From an uncultured Flavobacteriales bacterium (lineage in GTDB: Bacteria > Bacteroidota > Bacteroidia > Flavobacteriales > UBA1820), in assembly GCA_959608625.1 (NCBI GenBank), contig CAUHQV010000028.1, positions 1 to 32,414 of the forward strand: DNA of 32,414 nucleotides. The letters run 5' to 3'. Shown here in pieces: positions 23,893 to 32,382 of this stretch (positions are counted from its first letter, which is position 1; the number at the start of each line of letters is the position of its first letter). The notes under the pieces were generated by a model. The model ran no database searches. It was not told the DNA's origin and was given only the letters and a program-made list of their open reading frames with translations. The position numbers and the translations under genes were made by a program.

Positions 23893-23963
23893 AGGTACCT
23901 GGCGGATTCGAACCGCCGTAGGAGGTTTTGCAGACCTGTGCCTAGCCACTCGGCCAAGGTACC
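23893..23963 (-). tRNA. tRNA-Cys (anticodon GCA)
   Basis: Read on the - strand, acceptor strands GGTACCT and AGGTACC pair fully, with discriminator base T as expected for Cys. The D arm is GCCGAGTGGCTAGGC, the anticodon loop CTGCAAA gives GCA, and the T arm is GGCGGTTCGAATCCGCC. The length is 71 bases and CCA is not encoded, so the 3' end must be added by nucleotidyltransferase. Confidence 0.97.
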
Positions 23964-23977
23964 CTAGTAAAGCATTG

Positions 23978-24008
23978 CAAAAGTATAATATTTGGGACAA
24001 ACCGCAAA
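23978..24008 (-). promoter_or_regulatory. Promoter of tRNA-Cys (TTTG-N19-TACTTTTG)
   Basis: On the - strand TTTG (24008-24005), 19 bases, then TACTTTTG (23985-23978): both halves of the Bacteroidota consensus at the right spacing. The transcript would start near 23971, about eight bases before the mature tRNA. Confidence 0.8.
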
Positions 24009-24036
24009 ACAAAAACGCGATTCCCCCCTAAAATCT

Positions 24037-25347
24037 TTACCGGTCGTCAAAATTCCCGATCTCGGGGAGAACATCCTTGCGGTGGGCATCTATCTTTATC
24101 AGAATGAATAACAAGATCGTAAAACTCCACAGGGACGATCCTCCATAACTGAAAAACGGAAGCGGGATGCCGATCACCGGCATGATCCCAATAGCCATCG
24201 CCACATTGACCAGGAAATGAAAAAAGAACACGGAAAACACACACCACCCGTAATTCCGCGCAAAATAGGTGCGCTGGCGGGCCGCTACCCGCACGATCTG
24301 GATCAGGAACAGAGCGTACAGCAGGACGATAGTCGCCGTACCGGCAAATCCCCACTCCTCTCCCAGGGTCGAAAAAATAAAGTCCGTATGCTGTTCCGGG
24401 ACGAAATTCCCTTTGGTCTGGGTTCCCATCAGGAAACCTTTACCCCACATTCCTCCGGAGCCTATGGCTATCTCGCTTTGGTGCGTATTGAACCCTATGC
24501 CTTTGTTATCCTCTATCAATTTAAAAGAAGTGAGGATGCGCTGGCGCTGGTAATCCTTGAACACACTGTCCCAGACAAAGAAATGGAACGCGCTGTAAAG
24601 CCCCAGGATAAACACCGTGGCCAGTATCGTCCGGAAAATACTTTTATGACGGAATAGTTTGTACGCGCAACGGGCCGCCGCACACCCGCCGACGATGGCG
24701 AATACATATACCGGGCTTACCTCGTAAAACTGCATGAATATATCGGCGATAAAGATACCACCCGACAATATCCCCACGATGAAATAAAGGGCCGGCGCTC
24801 CTGCCATATACAACACGATAAAGAACGACGCGAACACCAAAGCGGAGCCCGTATCCTGCAGGCCCACCAGTACCATCGGCAGTAGAATGATCGCCACGGC
24901 CACCGCCTGGTCTTTCAGCCGGGCCATCGACACGCTGTACTTGGAGACATAGGACGACAGCGCCAAAGCCGTCGAAAATTTAGCCAGTTCGGACGGCTGG
25001 AGGGAGACGAATCCCAGATTATACCAAGCCTTATTCCCTTTGATCTCCGAACCGAAGAATGGCAGCCCCAGCAATAAAAGGATCGTGAAAATATAAAATA
25101 TCCAGGCCATTCGCTCGTACAGGCTCATATCCAGTAGCAGTACGATCACGATGATCGCAATACTCATTCCGGCAAACACCAATTGCTTGCCGCCGTACCG
25201 GGAAAAATCGAAAATGGAGGGATAAGACGGATCGTACGTAGCGGAATAGATATTGATCAGCCCCGCTATCACGAAAAACGCGTAAAAGAATACCAGCCCC
25301 CAGCCGATATGTATCCGCGAATCCATATTTGCCGCCCCGATCCTCAT
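24037..25347 (-). CDS. rodA: Rod-shape SEDS glycosyltransferase RodA
   Basis: A 436-residue polytopic membrane protein polymerising lipid II into glycan strands for side-wall growth, with PBP2 as transpeptidase partner. SEDS hallmarks: GNKAWYNLGFVSLQPSELAKF (near residue 115), LVGLQDTGSALVF, GFNTHQSEIAIGSGG, FVPEQHTDFIFSTLGEEWGF and the C-terminal PLPFFSYGGSSL. The ATG at 25347 overlaps the mrdA stop as ATGA, favouring coupled translation; ATG 25326, seven codons inside, is an alternative. It is the last gene of the mre operon. I see no clear terminator before the tRNA-Cys promoter. Confidence 0.95.
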   Translation of the reverse strand: MRIGAANMDSRIHIGWGLVFFYAFFVIAGLINIYSATYDPSYPSIFDFSRYGGKQLVFAGMSIAIIVIVLLLDMSLYERMAWIFYIFTILLLLGLPFFGSEIKGNKAWYNLGFVSLQPSELAKFSTALALSSYVSKYSVSMARLKDQAVAVAIILLPMVLVGLQDTGSALVFASFFIVLYMAGAPALYFIVGILSGGIFIADIFMQFYEVSPVYVFAIVGGCAAARCAYKLFRHKSIFRTILATVFILGLYSAFHFFVWDSVFKDYQRQRILTSFKLIEDNKGIGFNTHQSEIAIGSGGMWGKGFLMGTQTKGNFVPEQHTDFIFSTLGEEWGFAGTATIVLLYALFLIQIVRVAARQRTYFARNYGWCVFSVFFFHFLVNVAMAIGIMPVIGIPLPFFSYGGSSLWSFTILLFILIKIDAHRKDVLPEIGNFDDR

Positions 25348-27224
25348 GGCTGTGTACGGTTTTGGGGAGGGTCGTACCGCCGGTACACTTCTTCGAGCGA
25401 ACCCTCCATGATATACTGTTCCAACGCCGGGCGGTTGGTCTTGCCCAACAGGTAATACTCCATCATCAGCGAAGCGATAGGCGCGGCCCATATACGGCCG
25501 AAACGCCCGTTTTCCACCACGACCGTGATAGCGATCCGGGGGTTTTCCTCCGGACCGAAAGCCACGAACATCCCATGATCCGGCAGTTGTATCCGTCGGC
25601 CGTTCACTACCGCGAAATTTTCTACCGTCCCCGTTTTTCCGCAGAACTGTGCTTCGGGGATCGCGTAAGCCCGCGCCGTACCGGCGCGGAACACATTGGC
25701 CATACCTTCGGCCACCACGTCAAAATACGCCTTATCAATCCCAGTCTCCACCCGGTTGGTAAATGCCGTATCGATGGGTTCCCCCTCACCTATGCTGCGG
25801 ATGATATGCGGCCGATAGTAGTACCCCCGGTTGGCCACGATCGCAGCCAGGTTGGCCAGATGCATCGGAGTAACCGTGATCTCTCCCTGCCCGATGGCGT
25901 TCGAGATGGTCGTGGAGGATTTCCAGCGCCCTTTTCCGTATATTTTGTCGTAAAACTCGGAATCCGGCACATAGCCCTTGCGGCCGGTGGAAAGGTCCGT
26001 CCCCAGGAATTTTCCGAACCCGAGCGCAGCAGCTGTCCCATGCCAGAAATCGAGCCCCTGGGCGGAAGTCTTAAAATGATCCAGCGTCCGGGCGTATACC
26101 GTCGCGAAATACGTATTGCACGAATATTGGTAACCGTGGTACATATCCAGTGTCTGGCCTACGCCCCCCACGCATTTCATCACATGGTTCCCCACCCGGT
26201 ATCCTCCCCCGCAATACACGGAAAAGGCCGGCGTTACCGCGCCGCTGCTCAGCCCGGCAAGCCCTGTAACGATCTTCCAGGGAGAGCCCGGCGCATATTC
26301 GGCGATAAGCCCCCGGTCGAACATCGGTTTGGCCGGATCGAGGGCCAGGGCGGCATAATTCTTCGTGCGCCCGCGGCCCGAGAGGAGCGAAGGATCGTAC
26401 GACGGCGCCGTGACCATGGCCAGGATCTGCCCGGTGGAGGGTTCGATAGCGATGATAGATCCCCGTTTTCCTTTCATCAGCGTTTCTCCATAACGCTGCA
26501 ATTCGATATCGAGCCCTATGTGAATGTCTTTCCCGGATTCCGCCGGGGTATCGAACTTCCCGTCCATATAACGCCCCGTTATCTTTCCGGTCACGTCCAC
26601 CTGCATATACTGATGGCCGGGCACACCCCGCAGCACCCTTTCATACATTTTTTCCACGCCGGTAGCCCCCAGGATGTCGCCGATCTTGTACTGGGAATTG
26701 TCGTCCAGGTTGGCGTCCGAACTGATCTCGCTCAGAAAGCCGAACACATTGGCTGCCGAAGGGTATTCATAGCGGCGCATGGTTGTTTTCTCGATGGAAA
26801 AACCTGGAAATTTATACAACCGCTCCTGTATCCGGGGATAATCGTCGGATGATATCTGGGACACCACCGCATACGGCTGGTGCCGGGACTGGCGGCGCTG
26901 GCGAATGAGTTCGTTGAACTTGCGGAACTGTTCCCGTAGGTTGTCCGTTTCCACCCCGAGAAGGTCGCAAAGGGCCAGGGTGTCGAACGGTTCCATCTGG
27001 TTGTAGGTCACCGAAAGGTTATAGGCGGATTGGTTGGATACCAGCAGGCGGCCGTCGCGGTCGTAAATATACCCGCGGGGCGGATAAATGGTCACGTCGC
27101 GCCGCGAGTTGGAATTGGCCATGAACTTATACTTGTCCTCGTACACCTGCAAGTAGTACAACCGGCCCAAAAAGATCAGGGCCACGGCGATCACGATCGA
27201 TATGAGCAGGTACTTGCTTCTCAA
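25344..27224 (-). CDS. mrdA: Penicillin-binding protein 2 (MrdA), elongasome transpeptidase
   Basis: A 626-residue class B PBP that cross-links side-wall peptidoglycan with RodA. One N-terminal membrane helix (about 4-23), then the dimerisation domain with PPRGYIYDRDGRLL (48-61), then the transpeptidase domain: SPWK (Ser314 to Lys317) as SxxK, SCN (368-370) as SxN, and KTG (530-532). SxxK is preceded by YAPG, and the variable residues PW differ from the common TF. The start codon is TTG 27224, which overlaps the mreD stop as TTGA; no ATG upstream of the membrane helix is available, and the first internal Met (35) would remove the helix. The 3' end overlaps rodA. Confidence 0.94.
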   Translation of the reverse strand: MRSKYLLISIVIAVALIFLGRLYYLQVYEDKYKFMANSNSRRDVTIYPPRGYIYDRDGRLLVSNQSAYNLSVTYNQMEPFDTLALCDLLGVETDNLREQFRKFNELIRQRRQSRHQPYAVVSQISSDDYPRIQERLYKFPGFSIEKTTMRRYEYPSAANVFGFLSEISSDANLDDNSQYKIGDILGATGVEKMYERVLRGVPGHQYMQVDVTGKITGRYMDGKFDTPAESGKDIHIGLDIELQRYGETLMKGKRGSIIAIEPSTGQILAMVTAPSYDPSLLSGRGRTKNYAALALDPAKPMFDRGLIAEYAPGSPWKIVTGLAGLSSGAVTPAFSVYCGGGYRVGNHVMKCVGGVGQTLDMYHGYQYSCNTYFATVYARTLDHFKTSAQGLDFWHGTAAALGFGKFLGTDLSTGRKGYVPDSEFYDKIYGKGRWKSSTTISNAIGQGEITVTPMHLANLAAIVANRGYYYRPHIIRSIGEGEPIDTAFTNRVETGIDKAYFDVVAEGMANVFRAGTARAYAIPEAQFCGKTGTVENFAVVNGRRIQLPDHGMFVAFGPEENPRIAITVVVENGRFGRIWAAPIASLMMEYYLLGKTNRPALEQYIMEGSLEEVYRRYDPPQNRTQP

Positions 27225-27757
27225 AACCTTCTCCTTTGTCTGCGGTTACTGCGCACGCTGATCAGGGAAAGCACGACCACCGACACCGCAAAGGTCACCA
27301 CAGCGTTCAACAATGCGTGCCACAGGGCGGAAAATACCGCCGAAAAACGCATCGCCTCGAAAAAGTAAAGCACGAAATGATGCACCAGGATCAGCACGAA
27401 CAAAAGAGTAAGCCCGGCTGTCCGGCTGTTCTTGGCCTGGAGCGGGTCGAAGTCCTCCATATCCTTCTCCGGGATACCGAAAAAGACTTTTACCAACGGG
27501 TCGCAAAGAAAAGCCACCAGCGTACAGGCCATCGCCTGCAATCCGCCCGTATGCTGGAAGAGGTCTATCACTGCGCCCGCGGCAAAGGCCATCAGCATGA
27601 CCGCTGCCCGCCCGAAACTGAATGTGAGGAAAATAACCCCCAACACATAGGCATAGGGGATGATATACCCGTCTATATCCACGTTGTCCAGCACCACGAT
27701 CTGCAACAGCATCATGATGACCAAAAACAGGATCGCACCGGCGGGGTTCCTACTCAT
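27221..27757 (-). CDS. mreD: Rod-shape-determining protein MreD
   Basis: A 178-residue hydrophobic protein with about five or six membrane helices and a basic end (RSNRRQRRRF). The N-terminal pattern QIVVLDNVDIDGYIIPYAYVLGVIF and GAVIDLFQHTGGLQAMACTLVAF fit Bacteroidota MreD, a membrane subunit of the elongasome with little sequence conservation across phyla. Its start overlaps the mreC end by eight bases and its stop overlaps the mrdA start, so the four genes are translationally linked. The call rests on position as much as on sequence. Confidence 0.88.
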   Translation of the reverse strand: MSRNPAGAILFLVIMMLLQIVVLDNVDIDGYIIPYAYVLGVIFLTFSFGRAAVMLMAFAAGAVIDLFQHTGGLQAMACTLVAFLCDPLVKVFFGIPEKDMEDFDPLQAKNSRTAGLTLLFVLILVHHFVLYFFEAMRFSAVFSALWHALLNAVVTFAVSVVVLSLISVRSNRRQRRRF

Positions 27758-28565
27758 ATTCCAATGCCTGTTTTAATTCGTCCTTGTACTTATACCGGAG
27801 GATATAGACATAGCGCAGATTGGCCAGATCGTCCGCCAAACGCACCTCTATATCGTAAAAATCGCTTTGCTGTCCGGCATCGGCCTTTTCCACCGTCCCG
27901 ATCACCAGCCCTTCGGGAAAAAGCGTGGAGCGCCGGTCGGTGATGATCGTATCGCCCACAGAGACCTCGGCCTGCCGCGGGATATTGATCAGCTTGACAT
28001 ACCGCCGGTCTGTCCCGTCCCAGTCCACAGTACCAAAGTACTCGTTCTTCTTGAAACGGGCGGACACGTAACTATCCGCGTGCAAGACAGAGCGGCATAC
28101 GCTGTAATGGGGAGTCACCTGCACGATCACCCCCAGCACGCCGTCGCCCGTGACAACGCCCTGGTCCACCTCCACCCCATCGGCGGAACCTTTGTCCAGG
28201 ACGATATAATTTTTCAGATTTTGGAAAGAATTCTTGACAATAGCCGCAGGGATGAAAGAATATGGAAGGCTGTCGGGGACCGCGCCTTGTCCAAAGGCAT
28301 CATGCCTTTTATCGTCTACGGCCAGTAAACTTCGCAGCCGGGCATTTTCGGCGGCCAGTTGCCGGTTTTCTTCGCCGAGGGAAAAATGTTTCCGCCAAGC
28401 TCCCGCCGCACTGGACAAAGAATACCCTACGTCACCCGTAATACCGGCCAGAATGCTTTTATGGTAATTGTACTGGGCGCTGACCATTCCGAATGCCACC
28501 GCTTCCAGCAGCACCAGCAGCAGGAAATACCGGCTGCGTTTCAGAAGGTCCAATATGCGTTGCAT
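27750..28565 (-). CDS. mreC: Rod-shape-determining protein MreC
   Basis: A 271-residue inner-membrane protein: short cytosolic tail, one membrane helix (about 12-30), a Leu-rich coiled coil (about 55-85, EENRQLAAENARLRSLL), then the periplasmic beta domain (about 105-260) with NYIVLDKGSADGVEVDQGVV, the region after GDGVLGVIVQV, and FPEGLVIGTVE. MreC stimulates PBP2-RodA. The gene begins 140 bases after mreB; that gap holds a perfect hairpin (28606-28642) but no evident promoter, so it is probably read through from mreB. Confidence 0.93.
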   Translation of the reverse strand: MQRILDLLKRSRYFLLLVLLEAVAFGMVSAQYNYHKSILAGITGDVGYSLSSAAGAWRKHFSLGEENRQLAAENARLRSLLAVDDKRHDAFGQGAVPDSLPYSFIPAAIVKNSFQNLKNYIVLDKGSADGVEVDQGVVTGDGVLGVIVQVTPHYSVCRSVLHADSYVSARFKKNEYFGTVDWDGTDRRYVKLINIPRQAEVSVGDTIITDRRSTLFPEGLVIGTVEKADAGQQSDFYDIEVRLADDLANLRYVYILRYKYKDELKQALEYE

Positions 28566-28605
28566 CTACCTCGTCCGTTCTTTTGACTCTTTGTTTTTCA
28601 AGCGG

Positions 28606-28642
28606 ACGAAGCCAAAGGAATCCCTATATCCTTTGGCTTCGT
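28606..28642. other. Perfect 14-bp hairpin between mreB and mreC
   Basis: ACGAAGCCAAAGGA (28606-28619) and TCCTTTGGCTTCGT (28629-28642) pair fully around nine bases. On the coding (-) strand no T tract follows, so it is not a standard terminator. It could slow or partly stop transcription, or act as an RNA-processing or stability element that sets MreB above MreCD. Confidence 0.65.
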
Positions 28643-28705
28643 CGTATTCAGTAGGCCTCCGGCCCGTAAAGGTTTCCGGGGTGGGTTTTCATTTTCCTCA
28701 GAATA

Positions 28706-29734
28706 TTATTTGATCAGGATATTGCGATACTGATCCAGGTTTTTCAGCACGATCCCCGTCCCGCGTACCACAGCCCGCAGCGGATCTTCGGCTACCTGCA
28801 CTTCGAGGTCGGTCTTCTGCGAAATACGCTTGTCCAGCCCCCGGAGCATCGAACCTCCGCCCGCCATGTAGATACCTGTCTTGTAGATGTCGGCCGCCAA
28901 TTCCGGAGGGGTCTGCGAAAGGGCCTCCATCACGGAGTCTTCGATACGGAGTATCGATTTGTCCAGCGCGTGGGCTATCTCCCGGTAGTTTACCTTCACC
29001 TCCTTGGGCTTTCCGGTCAGCAGATCGCGCCCCTGCACCGGGATATCGTCCGGCGGATTGTCCAGGTGGTCGATCGCCGAGCCTACCTGTATCTTGATCA
29101 TCTCGGCCATATGCTCGCCTACGAACAAATTGTGCTGGGTACGCATATAGTAGGATATGTCGTTGGTCAGTACGTCGCCGGCGATCTTGATGGATTTGTC
29201 GCACACGATACCGCCCAAAGCTATCACGGCGATCTCGGCCGTACCTCCGCCTATGTCGATGATAATGTTACCCTTAGGCTGTTGTACGTCGATCCCCACG
29301 CCGATAGCGGCGGCCATAGGTTCATGCACCAGATACACGTCGCGGGCATTCACCCGCTGGGTAGAATCGTACACGGCGCGCTTTTCCACCTCGGTAATAC
29401 CCGAAGGAATACAAATCACTACTTTCAAGGCGGGTGGAAACAGGCGTTTCTTGATAGCCGGAACGTTCTTGATCAGTTCATTTATCATAAACTCCGACGC
29501 CTTGAAGTTGGCGATCACGCCGTCTTTCAAAGGCCGGATGGTCTTTATGTTCTCGTGCGTTTTACCCTGCATCAGCGAGGCGTTGCGCCCTACGGCGATC
29601 ACTTTCCCCGTATTCTGGTCGATGGCCACGATAGAGGGACTGTCCACTACTACCTTGTCATTATGAATGATCAGGGTATTGGCCGTCCCCAGGTCGATGG
29701 CTATCTCTTCGGAAAAAAAGTTAAACAATCCCAT
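28706..29734 (-). CDS. mreB: Rod-shape-determining actin homologue MreB
   Basis: A 342-residue actin-fold ATPase forming membrane-associated filaments that direct side-wall synthesis. Nucleotide-site motifs are EIAIDLGTANTLI (10-22), IIDIGGGTAEIAV (158-170) and TGIYMAGGGSMLRGL. The N-terminal MGLFNFF fits the hydrophobic membrane-binding start. Length is standard. The gene leads the mreBCD-mrdA-rodA operon and has a complete promoter at 29777-29807, giving a leader of about 35 bases. Its stop is followed by the hairpin region before mreC. Confidence 0.98.
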   Translation of the reverse strand: MGLFNFFSEEIAIDLGTANTLIIHNDKVVVDSPSIVAIDQNTGKVIAVGRNASLMQGKTHENIKTIRPLKDGVIANFKASEFMINELIKNVPAIKKRLFPPALKVVICIPSGITEVEKRAVYDSTQRVNARDVYLVHEPMAAAIGVGIDVQQPKGNIIIDIGGGTAEIAVIALGGIVCDKSIKIAGDVLTNDISYYMRTQHNLFVGEHMAEMIKIQVGSAIDHLDNPPDDIPVQGRDLLTGKPKEVKVNYREIAHALDKSILRIEDSVMEALSQTPPELAADIYKTGIYMAGGGSMLRGLDKRISQKTDLEVQVAEDPLRAVVRGTGIVLKNLDQYRNILIK

Positions 29735-29776
29735 GTATTCTTAATGGTGCTTATCCGTGAAACCTATTGTAATGTA

Positions 29777-29807
29777 CAAATATACGAAAAGCCGAGCGCC
29801 ATTCAAA
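29777..29807 (-). promoter_or_regulatory. mreB promoter (TTTG-N19-TATATTTG)
   Basis: On the - strand TTTG (29807-29804), 19 bases, TATATTTG (29784-29777): a full consensus Bacteroidota promoter. The -33 box sits in a small palindrome CAAACTTGTTTG (29804-29815). A second TATATTTG (complement of 29845-29852) lies further upstream without a matching -33 box. Confidence 0.8.
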
Positions 29808-29859
29808 CTTGTTTGAAAATGGCCGAAGCGCATCCTATATTCTACAAATATAGAAAAAA

Positions 29860-31377
29860 TCAGTGCTTAAAATGGCGGGCTCCTGTAAAAACCATCGAAA
29901 TATTATGCTCGTTGCAATAATCGATCGAAAGTTGGTCGCGTATGGAACCTCCGGGTTGTATCACAGCCGCGATTCCTGCCTTGTCGGCCAGCTCCACCCC
30001 GTCCGCAAAGGGGAAATAGGCATCCGAAGCCAGCACGGCCCCGCGCAGGTCGAACTCGAAACTCTCGGCCTTTTCGACCGCTTGACGGAGTGCGTCTATT
30101 CGGGAGGTCTGTCCGATACCGGAAGCGTACAGTTGACGGTTTTTCGCCAGCACGATCGCATTGCTCTTGGAGTGCTTGCATATTTTTGAGGCAAAGATCA
30201 TATCCCGTACCTGCTCGTCCGTCGGGACGGTATTGGTCACGGTCTTCATATCCTGTACGCTGTCGGTCTTTGTGTTGCGGTCCTGTACCAGCATACCCGT
30301 CAGGCACGAGCGCACCTGCTGTTGCGGCAATACAAAATCCTTCTGCACCAGCACGATACGGTTTTTTTTGTGTTTGAGTATCTCTACCGCCTCGTCCGAG
30401 TAGGACGGTGCGATCACCACTTCACAGAACAGTTTGTCTATCTCGGCCGCCGTATCGGCTTCCAAAGCCCGGTTGGCGATCAGCACCCCGCCGAAAGCGG
30501 ATACCGGATCGCAGGCCAGCGCATCGAGATAGGCCTGGAGGATCGTTTCGCGCGAAGCGACGCCGCAGGCGTTATTGTGCTTGAGAATGGCAAAAGTGGG
30601 CTCGTCCGCAAACTCGGCCATCAGTTCGACCGAAGCGGCGATGTCCAGCAGGTTATTGTACGATATTTCCTTGCCGTGGAGCTGCTCGAACATATCTTCC
30701 AGGTACCCGTAGAAAGCGGCGTTCTGGTGCGGATTCTCCCCGTAACGCAAATGGGTCTTCCCGTCGCGCGCCACGCGCAGGCAGGGCTCCGATCCCTGGG
30801 CGAAATAATTGTAAATAGCCGAATCGTATCCCGAAGAAACGGCGAAAGCCCGCATGGCAAAATACCGCCGGTCTTCCATCGTGGAAGCGGAACCGTTCTT
30901 CTGGATCATCTCCAGGAAACGCGGGTAGTCCTCCATCGAAGGCACGATCACCACGTCCTCGAAATTCTTGGCCGCACCGCGTATCAGGGCGATACCGCCT
31001 ATGTCTATTTTTTCAATGATATCTTCCTCGGATGCTCCGGAAGCCACCGTCTTTTCGAACGGATAGAGATCCACGATCACGATGTCTATATCCTGTATGG
31101 AATATTTCTCCATCTCCATCGCATCGGTCGCGTTGCCCCGGCGGCCGAGTATCCCGCCGAATATTTTGGGGTGGAGCGTTTTCACGCGCCCGCCGAGGAT
31201 CGAGGGATAGGACGTGACATCTTCCACCGGCACTACGGGGATTTTCAGGGATTCGATGTACTGCTGGGTGCCGCCGGTGGAGTAAAGTTTTACCCCGTCC
31301 TTGTGCAGCTGACGGATTATCGGTTCCAGTCCGTCCTTGTGAAATACGGATATAAGGGCAGATTTTGCCTTTTTCAT
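29860..31377 (-). CDS. purH: Bifunctional AICAR formyltransferase/IMP cyclohydrolase
   Basis: A 505-residue cytosolic enzyme catalysing the last two steps of IMP synthesis. The N-terminal cyclohydrolase domain (about 1-195) has YSTGGTQQYIE (32-42), LGGRVKTLHPKIFGGIL (61-77) and IDIGGIALIRGAAKNF (124-139). The formyltransferase domain has RYGENPHQNA (211-220), the catalytic LKHNNACG (265-272, Lys266 and His267), DPVSAFGG (290-297) and GQTSRIDAL; the C-terminus GARHFKH is typical. The stop lies 125 bases before the mreB ATG, with the mreB promoter in between. Together with guaB at the other end it is the only other purine gene here; they are not linked functionally in one operon. Confidence 0.97.
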   Translation of the reverse strand: MKKAKSALISVFHKDGLEPIIRQLHKDGVKLYSTGGTQQYIESLKIPVVPVEDVTSYPSILGGRVKTLHPKIFGGILGRRGNATDAMEMEKYSIQDIDIVIVDLYPFEKTVASGASEEDIIEKIDIGGIALIRGAAKNFEDVVIVPSMEDYPRFLEMIQKNGSASTMEDRRYFAMRAFAVSSGYDSAIYNYFAQGSEPCLRVARDGKTHLRYGENPHQNAAFYGYLEDMFEQLHGKEISYNNLLDIAASVELMAEFADEPTFAILKHNNACGVASRETILQAYLDALACDPVSAFGGVLIANRALEADTAAEIDKLFCEVVIAPSYSDEAVEILKHKKNRIVLVQKDFVLPQQQVRSCLTGMLVQDRNTKTDSVQDMKTVTNTVPTDEQVRDMIFASKICKHSKSNAIVLAKNRQLYASGIGQTSRIDALRQAVEKAESFEFDLRGAVLASDAYFPFADGVELADKAGIAAVIQPGGSIRDQLSIDYCNEHNISMVFTGARHFKH

Positions 31378-31560
31378 CTTCAGGAAGATTTTAAAGTTAG
31401 AAGTTCGAAATATTCCGCTAAAATACGGATTTTACAGGGTTCCCGAAAGAAATAAAAAGGCCAATATCGTCCCGCCGTAAAAAAAGTGTACAGCCTGCTT
31501 CGCCACCCGGCGGCCTACCCGCGAACAGGGCTTACAATATGCTGCCACAAGGATACCCCG

Positions 31561-32382
31561 TCATCCTTTGCGGCCTCTCAGAAGGCCGGCACGCAGATGG
31601 TGGTCGCAGTAAATATAGCCTTTACGGGGTGCATAAGAACATGAAAAATCGTCGAGGAACGCGGAAATATCCCTCAGGTCGTTTTTTCTGTGGTACGTAC
31701 AAATAGCGAACTCCATTGCTGCGGCCCGGGAAAACAACCCTCGGGCCCCTTCCAGAGCTTTGCATTCGGCCCCTTCGATATCCATCTTTAAAAAAAGCCT
31801 CTCCGCCGGTTTATCCTCGAAAAAACGATCCAGCGTCACAGTCTTTTCGTCACAAATATCCCCGACGTATTTTCCGACGAGAACCACTTTATCCGCCCAA
31901 GGCCGGAAGGTCTCCTCCAAAGGTCTGCGCCACTGCGGTTCGCACTCGAACAGGTAAATAAACCGGGCCCTTTCAACTGCCTCCAGGGAGATCAGCCCTT
32001 CCGCCGCCCCGACATCGAGCACTATCCTATCCTGAAATTCGTCCGGACTGTCGACATAATGATGGGGATAGCGGACATCCTGCTCCAAAAGGAGCGCCCG
32101 GTAAAGGTTTGTGATCTTTTCGGCGGAATATGTTTCGGGGAAATACAGTTTTTTCCCTTTGTGCACCACATAAGGAAGCTTTTTATCCCCATCCATATGC
32201 ACAGACACCGGAAGTTCCCGGTACTGACAGGCAAAATCGTAAGGGAAGTGAGTATACGGAGCACGGTGAAAAAACCGATAATACTCCAATTTCGGAGAGC
32301 CGGGAGCTACCAAGCGTAAATACGTGTAAGGCAATGTACCGTATATAACCTTTTTTAACCTGTTGACCAATAAATTTGACAT
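31561..32382 (-). CDS. FkbM-family SAM-dependent methyltransferase
   Basis: A 273-residue protein whose second half is an FkbM methyltransferase: SAM motif I RIVLDVGAAEGLISLEA (119-135), the acidic residue ending beta 2 in LFECEP (144-149), and FLKMDIEGAECKALEGA (197-213), the FkbM hallmark. The first 115 residues (Tyr-rich, RFFHRAPYTHFPYDF) are unlike the core and may be substrate-specific. FkbM enzymes O-methylate sugars or polyketides, so a surface-polysaccharide target is plausible but not shown. No signal peptide. The 184-base gap to purH has a T-rich stretch but no convincing terminator. A near-consensus -7 box (TACGTTTA, complement of 32403-32410) lies upstream at the window edge. Confidence 0.9.
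   Translation of the reverse strand: MSNLLVNRLKKVIYGTLPYTYLRLVAPGSPKLEYYRFFHRAPYTHFPYDFACQYRELPVSVHMDGDKKLPYVVHKGKKLYFPETYSAEKITNLYRALLLEQDVRYPHHYVDSPDEFQDRIVLDVGAAEGLISLEAVERARFIYLFECEPQWRRPLEETFRPWADKVVLVGKYVGDICDEKTVTLDRFFEDKPAERLFLKMDIEGAECKALEGARGLFSRAAAMEFAICTYHRKNDLRDISAFLDDFSCSYAPRKGYIYCDHHLRAGLLRGRKG

Noticed and set aside
25329..26852. 507-codon open frame on the + strand
   Set aside because: It is fully antisense to mrdA, whose motifs are complete; composition-driven shadow frame without family features.
30322..31455. 377-codon open frame on the + strand
   Set aside because: Antisense to purH and rich in His/Arg/Val as expected for a shadow of that gene.
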